A DNA stretch of 64,000 bases, from the NCBI GenBank assembly GCA_947483555.1, contig CANKMW010000025.1, forward strand, positions 29,372-93,371, written 5' to 3'. Under the pieces are notes generated by a model. The model had not been told where the DNA came from and made no database searches. It saw nothing but the letters and a program-made list of their open reading frames with translations. This DNA comes from Myxococcales bacterium (GTDB lineage: Bacteria > Myxococcota_A > Polyangia > Haliangiales > Haliangiaceae). Positions 1-7,997 of this stretch are shown here, piece by piece; positions within the stretch are counted from its first letter, which is position 1, and every line of letters begins with the position of its first letter. A program made the translations under genes and the position numbers.

Positions 1-939
1 GCCGGCAGCGACATAGACCACCCGCCGGAAGCCGGTATCGATCACGGCCTCGTCGGGCACGGTCAGGAGCTCGCCGCCGATCGCCGGCAAGTCGACGGTC
101 GCGAAGTTGCCCGGCCGCAGCGCGCCGTCCTTGTTGGGGACGACCATGCGGACCTTCACGGTCCGGCTCTGGAGATCGACCGTCGGGTAGACGTAGTCGA
201 TCTTCGCGGTGATCGGATCGGCAAGTCCTTCGACGCGGATCGTCGCCGTCCCCTTGCGGTCGACGCGGCCGAGCTCGTACTCGTAGACCTCGGCGATCAC
301 CCAGACCTGCGACAGGTCGACGATCCGGAACAGCATCATGTCGGGCTCGACGAAGTGGCCCTTGACGACGTTCTTCTCGACCACCGTCCCGCTGATCGGA
401 GCACGGACGACGATCGCCTCGACCGGGGCGCCGCTCTGCTCGATGGTGCGGATCTGGTCGTCCGGGATGTCCCACAGCCGCAGCCGCTCGCGCGTCGCGT
501 CGGCGAGATCGGTCGAGAACTTGCGGGCCCGCAGGTATTCCTGCTGGGCGACCAGGAGCTCCTGCGAGTAGATCGAGTAGAGGGCCTGCCCCTTCGTGAC
601 CGTCTGGCCCACCGCGTTCACGTGCAGCGTGCGCACGTAGCCCATCAGCTTCGAGTGAACGTGCGCCTCGCGCTTCTCGTCGGCCTGGACGCTCGCGGTC
701 ACGCGCACCGTGGCGTCGAGCGCGGTCCGTTCGGCGGCCGCGAGCGCGAGCCCGATCCGTTCCTGTTTTTCGGGTGGAATCTCGACCTCGGTGTGACCCT
801 CGGGGACCCCGCCGTGCGCGCTGTGATCGGTGGCCGGGCGGAGGGCCTCGTCGCCGGGGCCCTTGGCGTGACCGGTGGGTGCAGGCTCCTGGCCGCAGGC
901 GACCAGGATGACCAGCCCCGTAAGCATGATCGGTCTCAT
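1..939 (-). CDS. CusB/HlyD-type periplasmic adaptor of an RND efflux system (partial)
   Basis: Membrane-fusion subunit that would connect an inner-membrane RND pump with the TolC-like channel encoded just upstream. Only the first 313 residues are present; the C-terminus lies left of the window. The N-terminus is a lipoprotein signal (lipobox LVACG, Cys15) followed by a His-containing linker (HSAHGGVPEGH). VHSKLMGYVRTLHVN and IYSQELLVAQQEYL are typical of CusB-like adaptors, and VPDEAVIDTG near the left edge matches the beta-barrel region. The ATG at 939 overlaps the stop of the channel gene by 4 nt (ATGA), so the two are translationally coupled. The RND pump is not visible; it probably follows to the left. 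A copper/silver substrate is inferred from the family and from Met-rich stretches in the partner. Confidence 0.85.
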   Translation of the reverse strand, partial: MRPIMLTGLVILVACGQEPAPTGHAKGPGDEALRPATDHSAHGGVPEGHTEVEIPPEKQERIGLALAAAERTALDATVRVTASVQADEKREAHVHSKLMGYVRTLHVNAVGQTVTKGQALYSIYSQELLVAQQEYLRARKFSTDLADATRERLRLWDIPDDQIRTIEQSGAPVEAIVVRAPISGTVVEKNVVKGHFVEPDMMLFRIVDLSQVWVIAEVYEYELGRVDRKGTATIRVEGLADPITAKIDYVYPTVDLQSRTVKVRMVVPNKDGALRPGNFATVDLPAIGGELLTVPDEAVIDTGFRRVVYVAAG

Positions 940-2162
940 CGAACGACCTCCCGGCCGGCGATCCGGTCGAGCTCGAACCGCACGACCCCGCGGCGGGCGG
1001 TCGCTCCGACTCGCCTGGCTTCCAGTTCCTTGAGCTCCATCACCGCGTCGAGCAGGGCGATGAACTCCCCGGTCCCGGCGACGTAGGCGGCCTCGATCGA
1101 CGCGATGGTCTCGCGCAGCTTCGGGATCGCCACATCCTCGAGCGCGTCGACCTTGCGCTCCGCGGCGCGGGCGCGGCTCCAGGCCATCCGCAGCTCCGCA
1201 CCGGCCATCTTGGTCATCGCGTCCTCCTCGCGCTCGGCGGTGCGCTCCATCGCCCGCGCCATCGCGATCTCGTTGTCCTGCCGGTCCCACCACCACAGCG
1301 GGACCGTCACGCTGATGCCGAGACCCAGCCCGTCCGGCATGCCGCCCAGGTTCTGCTCGTACGACGCATCGACCATCACCATCGGCCAGTACATCCGGCG
1401 CGCCAGCTCGCGCTGCGCCGCCGCGCTGTCCCTCATCGCGCGCGCGGCAGCGACCTCGGGCGTCCCGGTGGCGGCGGCGGCGGCGAGCTCGAGGTCCGGC
1501 AGCGGCGCCTCGGCCGGCAGCTCGGCCTGGCCGATCGCCTCGTCGATCTCGCGACCTCGCAAGGTGTTCAGCATCGCGGCGATCGCGGCCCGCTCGTCCC
1601 CGAGCGACGCTCGCTCCGCTTCCATGACGGCCATCTCGGACTCGGCGCGCAGGACGTCGTGGTGCCCCATGCTGCCCATCCCGGCGCGAACCAGCGCCAG
1701 CGCCGCCTCGCGCATCCGCTCCAGCAGCGCGATCTGCTCGGCGACGATCCGGCCCATCTCGTCGACCATCCACAGCTCGTAGAAGAGTGCGACCGCCTGG
1801 CCGCGGGCGTCCCATCGCGTCCGCCGCAGCTCGGCCTCGCCTCGGGTCACCGCGGTGCGCGCGACGCGCTTGGCGAGCCCGCGGCGGCCGAAGACGTTGA
1901 GGGGCTGGCCGATCTGGTAGCGGATCATCATCGGATCGGCGTCCTCGCGCATGCCTCCGAGCGGGATCGACTCGCCCATCACCGACAGCGACGGGTCTTC
2001 CCAGGTGCCGACCGCGCCGACCGCGGCGCGGCGGGCCGCGACGTCGGCCTCGGCGACCCCGACGGCGGGAGCGTCGCCGCCGACCGCCGCGAGCAGCTCG
2101 GGAAGGCGCAGCGGCGCCGGGGCCAGGATGACCAGGAGGGCCGCGGTGACAAGCGTGGACAT
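936..2162 (-). CDS. TolC/CusC-like outer-membrane efflux channel protein
   Basis: Outer-membrane channel component of a tripartite exporter, 408 residues. The start is placed at ATG 2162, where a hydrophobic signal (MSTLVTAALLVILA) begins; the frame stays open further upstream but reads as Arg/Pro-rich noncoding sequence. The body is Ala/Glu/Arg-rich helical sequence as in OEP-family proteins, with IGQPLNVFGRR near the first helical hairpin. Met-rich patches (GMREDADPMM, GMGSMGHHD, MYWPMVMVD) would suit a copper or silver exporter, but this is inference. No clear Shine-Dalgarno sequence precedes the start. It is the first gene of the unit with the adaptor downstream. Confidence 0.85.
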   Translation of the reverse strand: MSTLVTAALLVILAPAPLRLPELLAAVGGDAPAVGVAEADVAARRAAVGAVGTWEDPSLSVMGESIPLGGMREDADPMMIRYQIGQPLNVFGRRGLAKRVARTAVTRGEAELRRTRWDARGQAVALFYELWMVDEMGRIVAEQIALLERMREAALALVRAGMGSMGHHDVLRAESEMAVMEAERASLGDERAAIAAMLNTLRGREIDEAIGQAELPAEAPLPDLELAAAAATGTPEVAAARAMRDSAAAQRELARRMYWPMVMVDASYEQNLGGMPDGLGLGISVTVPLWWWDRQDNEIAMARAMERTAEREEDAMTKMAGAELRMAWSRARAAERKVDALEDVAIPKLRETIASIEAAYVAGTGEFIALLDAVMELKELEARRVGATARRGVVRFELDRIAGREVVR

Positions 2163-2499
2163 GGCGACGAGTAACCGAGCAGCAACTACCGTGCCCCTCG
2201 CGATCGGGCGGGTTGCGCGCAACCGTTGCGCGTCGGGCTCCGGGCTGTGCAATGGACGCGCAGGATTCACACTCGCAAGTCGTCCGGGCGGCCCGGACCA
2301 CGTGAGCGGCCATGCCACACCGGGCGGCTCCGCCCGCGTCGCAACGCCGTCGCTGGATCGCCGCTCGCAACGCGCGAGCCGTGGCCGCCGCCGCCGCCAT
2401 GGCGGCTCGATCCGCCAGCCGTCGCCGGCGTCAACCACCTGAAAATACGCCTCGCGCACCTGTAGGTGTCATGGCACGGGCGCTGCTGAATGGGAGTCC
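2163..2499. promoter_or_regulatory. Divergent intergenic region with a 14-bp perfect palindrome
   Basis: This 337-bp gap separates the channel gene (minus) from the lipoprotein at 2500 (plus), so it should carry both promoters. At 2211-2224 it holds the perfect palindrome GGTTGCGCGCAACC, about 50 bp upstream of the channel start, a reasonable place for an efflux-system repressor or activator site. A second, shorter inverted repeat (CACCT-GT-AGGTG) lies near 2458-2470. GGGAG at about 2491 serves as ribosome binding site for the plus-strand gene. I see no convincing -35/-10 pair. Confidence 0.4.
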
Positions 2500-3957
2500 A
2501 TGCGCTTCCTGCCTGCCCTGCTGCTCGCCACCGCCGCCGCCACCACCGCCTGCGCGACCAACGGCGAGGAGGACGTCGAGATGCCCGACTTCGAGTCGTT
2601 CTCGGACGGCAAGGAGGACACGGCGTACATCGGCAGCCGCGCCGCCGAGATGAACGCGGTCTTCACCGGCAAGGTCCGCGTCATGGTCGCCGGCAAGACC
2701 CCGACCGAGCTGGCCGCGCTCGCCGACGCGATCAAGGCCAATCCGACCAGCTGGGACCACCGTGACATCACCGGCCAGGTCACCGAGCAGATCAAGTACG
2801 CGCGCAACGCGCTCAAGACCGAGAAGCTCAACCTCAACCTCGAGGGCGGCTCGCCGACCTTCTCCGCGGTCACCGTGATCAGCGGCGGCCTCGAGCTGTC
2901 GTACGAGGTCACGGTCGAGTCGCTGGTCAAGTTCAAGGAGCTCGAGGCCCAGGGCCTCAAGCCGGCCGATCTGGTCGGCAAGGTGGTCGAGCCCAGGCTG
3001 CCGCTGGTGCCGGCCGGGCTGCTCGAGCGGGTCTCGAACAAGTGCTCGACCGATCCCGACGAACCCGCCGCCGCGGTGCCGGTCGCCGACCTCGGCGCCC
3101 ACAACCTCTTCTATTACTTCGACGCCTCGCGCGCCGGCTGCACGCTGGGCGCCAGCGATCTGGTCACCGCGAAGTACGAGATCCGCAGCTCGCTCGACGC
3201 CCCGACCGCGTACCCCGAGTACGACCAGCTGGTCGCCGACAAGAAGGTGACGATGGGCATCATCTTCGGGCAGATCGAGCACGGCGAGCTGCAGTCGAAC
3301 GACTGGGGCTTCATCTCGTTCAACGACATGACCGCGTCGTTCCGCCGCAAGGGCTTCAAGGTCACGTCGCAGCTCGCCGGTGGCAAGGGCCACAAGATGT
3401 CGAAGACCTACACCGGCGGCCTCAAGGTCGAGATCGAGATGTGGAACCCGAAGAGCTTCGCCGACACCGTCGACCGCGACCTCTCGAACCAGACCTTCCG
3501 CGACGTCATGAAGCGCAACGAGGTCATCTACTACAACGGTCACGCCTTCTACGGCTCGCTCACCGTGCTCGACGAGAAGACCGCGTACCCCGACAGCACC
3601 TATCAGATCATCTTCATGGACGCGTGCTGGTCGTACGCCTACTACACCAAGCAGATCTTCCGCAACAAGGCGACCGCCGCCGACCCGACCGGGTATGCGC
3701 TCACCGACGTCGTCAACAACACCGAGCCCGGCATCACCGGCTCGGAGACCACCGCGGTGGTGCTCTACGACCAGCTCTTCACCGGCGCGGCCAAGGCCCA
3801 CGCCCGGCAGTCGACGCGGCTCTACTCGTGGAACCAGATCGGCAAGTACATGAACGAGCACGCCGAGCGCCGCGCCGCGGCCCGCGGCAGCGACCACCCC
3901 GATCCCGAGATCTACGGCATCAGCGGCGCGCGCACCAACACCTACGGCCGCCTCTGA
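2500..3957 (+). CDS. Lipoprotein with a possible clan-CD (caspase-like) cysteine peptidase fold
   Basis: Protein of 485 residues with a short lipoprotein signal (lipobox TTAC, Cys18) and an acidic linker; GGGAG sits just before the ATG. No family was recognised by overall similarity. In the C-terminal half, VIYYNGHAFYGS (His348) is followed 28 residues later by IIFMDACWSYAYY (Cys376). A His after an N-G turn and a Cys after a hydrophobic strand ending D-A-C is the arrangement of the His/Cys dyad in caspases, gingipains and legumains. This suggests a surface or periplasmic cysteine peptidase, or an inactive relative, but it is inference from two short motifs. The middle region (about 60-250) has no recognised domain. 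It is transcribed divergently from the efflux genes and has no obvious operon partner. Confidence 0.75.
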   Translation: MRFLPALLLATAAATTACATNGEEDVEMPDFESFSDGKEDTAYIGSRAAEMNAVFTGKVRVMVAGKTPTELAALADAIKANPTSWDHRDITGQVTEQIKYARNALKTEKLNLNLEGGSPTFSAVTVISGGLELSYEVTVESLVKFKELEAQGLKPADLVGKVVEPRLPLVPAGLLERVSNKCSTDPDEPAAAVPVADLGAHNLFYYFDASRAGCTLGASDLVTAKYEIRSSLDAPTAYPEYDQLVADKKVTMGIIFGQIEHGELQSNDWGFISFNDMTASFRRKGFKVTSQLAGGKGHKMSKTYTGGLKVEIEMWNPKSFADTVDRDLSNQTFRDVMKRNEVIYYNGHAFYGSLTVLDEKTAYPDSTYQIIFMDACWSYAYYTKQIFRNKATAADPTGYALTDVVNNTEPGITGSETTAVVLYDQLFTGAAKAHARQSTRLYSWNQIGKYMNEHAERRAAARGSDHPDPEIYGISGARTNTYGRL

Positions 3958-4076
3958 ACCTGCGGTTGGCTCGCGTGCTTCGCTCGCTGCCGTTCGCTGC
4001 GACCCTGCTCACCTTCACGACCGGCGGCTCGGGGGCGTCGGTCGTTTCTTTTGCGACGCGGGGTAGGATGGAGCCC

Positions 4077-4496
4077 ATGCGACTCCTTGCGTGCCTCGGC
4101 TTGCTCCCACTGTTCGTGACCGTCGCCTGCGCCCACGACGACCTACCCGATGACACCTCGCGCGTCATCGTCACCGGCGATTGCCCCGGTGGGCTGGCGA
4201 CGGTCACCACCGCCACGTACGTGGGCACGGATCTGACCGTGACGGCCACCTACGGAGGCTGCGCCCCGTCGCGGACCTGGGCGTGCTGGAACGGGCTCTA
4301 CGTGACCTCGGATCCGCCGCAGGCGCAGGTGGTGGTTCACCACGACCACGAGGCGGTCGGCGAGTGCGCGGCCATCGTCACGCAGATCGCGACGATCTCG
4401 CTCACCCCGATCGTCGATGGCCGCGATGGCGCGGCGCAACCGCTCGACCGCGTCATCCTCTCTGTGGGTGGGACGCAGGTGGACTGGCAGCGCTGA
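4077..4496 (+). CDS. Small cysteine-containing lipoprotein of unknown function
   Basis: A 139-residue protein with a textbook lipoprotein signal (MRLLACLGLLPLFVTVAC, Cys18). The mature part is beta-rich and contains four further cysteines (GDCPGG, YGGCAPS, WACWNG, GECAA) that could form two disulfides in the envelope. An ATG at 4068, three codons upstream, is an alternative start. Not recognised; no enzymatic motif is visible. It lies 119 nt after the caspase-like lipoprotein and 71 nt before the S37-like peptidase gene, all on the same strand. Confidence 0.7.
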   Translation: MRLLACLGLLPLFVTVACAHDDLPDDTSRVIVTGDCPGGLATVTTATYVGTDLTVTATYGGCAPSRTWACWNGLYVTSDPPQAQVVVHHDHEAVGECAAIVTQIATISLTPIVDGRDGAAQPLDRVILSVGGTQVDWQR

Positions 4497-4567
4497 CCAG
4501 GGCCGGCAACCTGCGGCACCGACTCGCATTACGCAACCTGGCGCCCGGCGATCGGTCAAGCTGGGAC

Positions 4568-6016
4568 ATGGCTCGCTCGCGCTGGTTCCGTGGCTCCGTT
4601 CCTGTCACTGCGCTGGCCGCACTCGGACTCGCGCTCGCGGCCGGATGCGGCGACAACGGCGATGCGGACGCCGGCGATGGCGGCATCGACGCGCCGGCGG
4701 GCGACCTCCTGGCCCAGCTCGCGGCCCTGCCCGGCGCGATCGTGTCGGAGTGGGCGCCACCGACCAACTTCCCGGTCGAGCCCGGGTATCGCTACTTCGA
4801 CCTCCGCTTCACGCTGCCGGTCGACCACGACCGTCCGGCCGCCGGCAGCTTCCAGATTCGCGCCGCGCTCATGCACAAGGACGTCGCCGCACCGCTGGTG
4901 GTCTACACCGGCGGCTACGATCTCGGCTGGGCCCGCTTCCTCACCGAACCGGCCCAGCTCGTCGAGGGCAATCAGCTGTCGCTCGAGTACCGCTTCTACG
5001 CCTCGTCGCGCCCGGCCGGCCCGATCCCGTGGGGCCAGTTGCGGGTCGGCCAGGCCGCCGCCGACGAGCACGACATCCTCGAGCTCATCCGCCGCATCTA
5101 CACCGGCAAGCGCATCGCCACCGGCGGCAGCAAGGGCGGGGAGAACGCGCTCCTGCGCCACCACCTGTACCCCGGCGACTACGACGGCGTGGTCGCCTAC
5201 GTGGCGCCGGTGATCACCGCCTTCCCCGACACTCGCTACGACGGGATCCTCGATCGCATCGGCGTGCCGGCGTGTCGCGACCGCCTGCGCGCGCTCGGCC
5301 GTCGCATGCTCGAGCGCCGGGTCGCGATGCAGAGCGCGGCGCTGCTCGACGCCACCTACGCCGCCGCCGGCGTCGCCCACGCGGTCGAGACCGGCATCGT
5401 CGAGCTCGAGTTCAGCTTCTGGATGACGCGCGGCGAGGCCGACTGTGGGCAACTTCCCGATCCGGCCACCGCCAGCGACGCCGCGCTCTACGAGTTCCTC
5501 GACGAGACCAGCGCGCCCGCCGCCTACGGCGACGCCGACCTCGCCGAGTACGGCACCCAGTACATCTACCAGGACCACGTCGAGCTGGGTTACCCGACCT
5601 GGATGCACGCCCACCTCGACGATCTGCTGGTCTACAGCTACGAGGACTGGTCGGTCTACCTGCCTCCCGGTGAGGCGCATCCGTACGACCCAGCGGCACC
5701 GATCGCGCTGGCGGCGTGGCTGGGCAGCGCCGCCGAGCACGTGATGCTGATCAACGGCGAGTGGGATCCGTGGGCGGCAGGCACCCCGTCGGTCGGCAGC
5801 GGTCGCGACGCGTTCTCGTACACGGTGCCGCGCGGCAGCCACTGGTCGAGCGGCATCTACAGCCTGACGCCGGCCGATCAGACCGCGGCGATCGCCCAGC
5901 TGCGAGGCTGGGCCGGGCTCGACGGCCGGCGTCTGCCGCGCCCGGTGGCGGCGCCGCGCGCGCCCATGGCGACCGGCGGCCCCGATGATCCCCGGCTGGC
6001 GCCTCGCACGCCCTGA
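4568..6016 (+). CDS. S37-family (PS-10 type) secreted peptidase, lipoprotein
   Basis: Protein of 482 residues beginning with an Arg-containing lipoprotein signal (ALAAGCGDN, lipobox Cys) and an Asp/Gly linker. It resembles the peptidase S37 family (Streptomyces PS-10 tripeptidyl aminopeptidase), an alpha/beta-hydrolase group. RIATGGSKGGENAL supplies the nucleophile Ser188 in a G-S-K-G-G elbow, LINGEWDPW the likely Asp, and PRGSHWSSGI the likely His. The LPVDHDRP motif near residue 80 is also characteristic of the family. Its expected role is trimming peptides outside the inner membrane. The start is ATG 4568; an upstream in-frame extension is arginine-rich and lacks the signal. Confidence 0.85.
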   Translation: MARSRWFRGSVPVTALAALGLALAAGCGDNGDADAGDGGIDAPAGDLLAQLAALPGAIVSEWAPPTNFPVEPGYRYFDLRFTLPVDHDRPAAGSFQIRAALMHKDVAAPLVVYTGGYDLGWARFLTEPAQLVEGNQLSLEYRFYASSRPAGPIPWGQLRVGQAAADEHDILELIRRIYTGKRIATGGSKGGENALLRHHLYPGDYDGVVAYVAPVITAFPDTRYDGILDRIGVPACRDRLRALGRRMLERRVAMQSAALLDATYAAAGVAHAVETGIVELEFSFWMTRGEADCGQLPDPATASDAALYEFLDETSAPAAYGDADLAEYGTQYIYQDHVELGYPTWMHAHLDDLLVYSYEDWSVYLPPGEAHPYDPAAPIALAAWLGSAAEHVMLINGEWDPWAAGTPSVGSGRDAFSYTVPRGSHWSSGIYSLTPADQTAAIAQLRGWAGLDGRRLPRPVAAPRAPMATGGPDDPRLAPRTP

Positions 6017-6071
6017 TCCTCGACTCGACATAGGTTCCCGGTGCCGCTCCGGGGCGCGTATGCTGCGCGCG

Positions 6072-6977
6072 ATGCGCCGCTGCCATGTCCTCGTGCTCAC
6101 GCTGGTGCTGGCTGGCTGCGGCGGCGGTGGCGACGACGCGGTCGATCCAACCGGTGACGGCGGCGCGAACGGCGACGGCGGTGGCGACGGTGACGGCGGC
6201 GGCGTGACGATCGACGCCGCGATGACCGCCGGCTGCGGCACGCCGCAATCGCCCGGGGTCCAGAACGGAACCATCAACGTCGCCGGCGCCGATCGCACCT
6301 ACGTCCTCTTCGTTCCCGCCGGCTACGACCCGGCGCGGCCGACGCCGCTCATCTTCGCGTGGCACGGGCGCACCGGCACCGCCGCCAACGCGCGGGCCTA
6401 CTTCGGCATCGAGACGATCGCGGCCGGCGCCGCGATCGTCGTCTACCCGCAGGGGCTCTCGGTGTCGGCCGATCCCGGCGACACCGGCTGGCTGCTCGGC
6501 GCCGGCGAGCGCGACATCGCCTTCTACGACGCGCTGTCCGCGCGCCTGCGCAGCACGCATTGCATCGGCTCGGCCTACAGCATGGGCCACAGCTTCGGCG
6601 GCTACATGTCCAACGCCGTCGCCTGTTACCGCGGCGGCACCGATCCCGGCGAGGTGCGCGCCATCGCCCCGATCGCCGGCGGTGGACCGTTCGGCACCTG
6701 TCCCGGTGATCCGGTCTCGGCGGTCGTCATCCATGGCATGAGCGACACGGTGGTTGCGTTCTCGCAGGGCGAAGGCTCGCGCGAATTCTGGCGCGGCGAT
6801 GCCGGCTGCGACGCCACGTCGTCGCCGATCGCTCCGACGCCGTGTGTGGTGTACGACGGTTGCGACGGCGGCCGCACGGTCCGCTTCTGCGCCCACAACG
6901 ACACCCAGTTCGGTGGCCACGGCTGGCCCAGCTTCGCCGCCGACGCGGCGTGGCGATTGTTTCAAGCCACGCCCTGA
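6072..6977 (+). CDS. CE1-type esterase / PHB-depolymerase-like (LpqC-like) lipoprotein
   Basis: A 301-residue alpha/beta hydrolase with lipoprotein signal (VLAGCGGGG) and a Gly/Asp-rich linker. The core YVLFVPAGYDPARPTPLIFAWHG, quoted here only in part as FVPAGYDP and FAWHG, is the start of feruloyl-esterase/PHB-depolymerase domains. The nucleophile is Ser174 in SMGHSFGGYMSN, the acid is probably in VIHGMSDTVV, and the His in FGGHGWPS. Substrates could be esterified polysaccharide or short polyesters; sequence alone does not decide. An ATG at 6060 is an alternative start. The gene is 55 nt after the S37-like peptidase and may be cotranscribed with it. Confidence 0.85.
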   Translation: MRRCHVLVLTLVLAGCGGGGDDAVDPTGDGGANGDGGGDGDGGGVTIDAAMTAGCGTPQSPGVQNGTINVAGADRTYVLFVPAGYDPARPTPLIFAWHGRTGTAANARAYFGIETIAAGAAIVVYPQGLSVSADPGDTGWLLGAGERDIAFYDALSARLRSTHCIGSAYSMGHSFGGYMSNAVACYRGGTDPGEVRAIAPIAGGGPFGTCPGDPVSAVVIHGMSDTVVAFSQGEGSREFWRGDAGCDATSSPIAPTPCVVYDGCDGGRTVRFCAHNDTQFGGHGWPSFAADAAWRLFQATP

Positions 6978-7004
6978 GGCTTCGCTCGCGCTCTCCGCGC
7001 GGCG

Positions 7005-7967
7005 CTACTTGGCTTCGACCCAGAAGCGCGGCGCCGGGGGCTGGTAGTTGGGCTCCCGCTCCGTCGGCGAGGGTGCCAGCGCTCGGCCCGCCGTGGCGTA
7101 GCCCGGGGCCTGGCGGGGATGCAGGACGATGGCGCCCGCGGCCACCTTGAAGGGGTACTTCCTGATGACCTTCTTCCCCATCGAGACCTCGACCACCCAG
7201 TCGCCGGCCGACGCCAGGTGCTCGAGCTTGAGCGGGACCTCGACACCCTCCACGTCGGCGACCAGCTTGGTGGTGAGGACCTCACCGCTCTTGTCGCGGA
7301 ACGAGGTCCGGACCTTGCCGGTGCCGACGATCTTCTTGCCGCGCTTCACCGCGAGCTGCAGCGTGAAGTCGACCGGCTTCAGCGCCTTCTCCAGCTTGTC
7401 GGCGTCAGCCTGGGAGGTGGCGGCCACGATCAGCTCGAACTGCAGGCCGGCTGGGGTGACGATGAAGGCGCCCAGGTTGTCCCAGTCGGAGCGACTCACG
7501 TACGTGGTCTTGTCCCACTGCACGATCTGGAACGGCAGGTCGACGATCAACGCGCTGTCCGCCCCCGATGTCACCTTGAGGCGGAACTTGCCCGGCTTCT
7601 TGAACTCGACCTCGATGCCGCCGCCGGCGCCGAACTGACAGACCGGCGTTCCGGCCGCCGCGACGCAGCTCCCGGGCGCGCTCCCCAGCACCACGCCTTT
7701 CTCGGTCTCGAGCGTCGTGGTCAGCTTGCAGGTGTCCTTGAGATCGTTCCACGACTTCGACGGCTTGTTGGTGGACAGGCCGTGCACGCCGCGAAACTCT
7801 CCGTAGCGCGCGACCATGTTGCGCAACGCCGCCGGGAACCCCTCGGCATACGCGACCGTGCAGGTCGCGCTCGGTGCGGCCGGCCCGTCATCGGCGATCG
7901 CGCTCGTCCCGATCAGCGCCAGCACTCCCACTGCGACCGCGACCACGCCCGACGTCCGTGTGTTCAT
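7005..7967 (-). CDS. Secreted protein of unknown function
   Basis: A 320-residue protein with a cleavable signal peptide (VLALIGTSAIA, probable cleavage after AIADD or ATC). The mature chain is beta-strand rich (for example PGKFRLKVTSGADS, WVVEVSMGKKVIRKYP) with four cysteines that may pair (ATCTVAYAE, DTCKLTT, GSCVAA, PVCQFG). No known domain was recognised; the C-terminal half reads like an immunoglobulin-like or fibronectin-like beta sandwich. It lies convergent to the esterase gene and 30 nt downstream of the large PEP-synthase-like lipoprotein on the same strand, so the two could share a transcript. Confidence 0.7.
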   Translation of the reverse strand: MNTRTSGVVAVAVGVLALIGTSAIADDGPAAPSATCTVAYAEGFPAALRNMVARYGEFRGVHGLSTNKPSKSWNDLKDTCKLTTTLETEKGVVLGSAPGSCVAAAGTPVCQFGAGGGIEVEFKKPGKFRLKVTSGADSALIVDLPFQIVQWDKTTYVSRSDWDNLGAFIVTPAGLQFELIVAATSQADADKLEKALKPVDFTLQLAVKRGKKIVGTGKVRTSFRDKSGEVLTTKLVADVEGVEVPLKLEHLASAGDWVVEVSMGKKVIRKYPFKVAAGAIVLHPRQAPGYATAGRALAPSPTEREPNYQPPAPRFWVEAK

Positions 7968-7997
7968 GCCCGGACGGTATCACGGCCGCGGTCGTCG

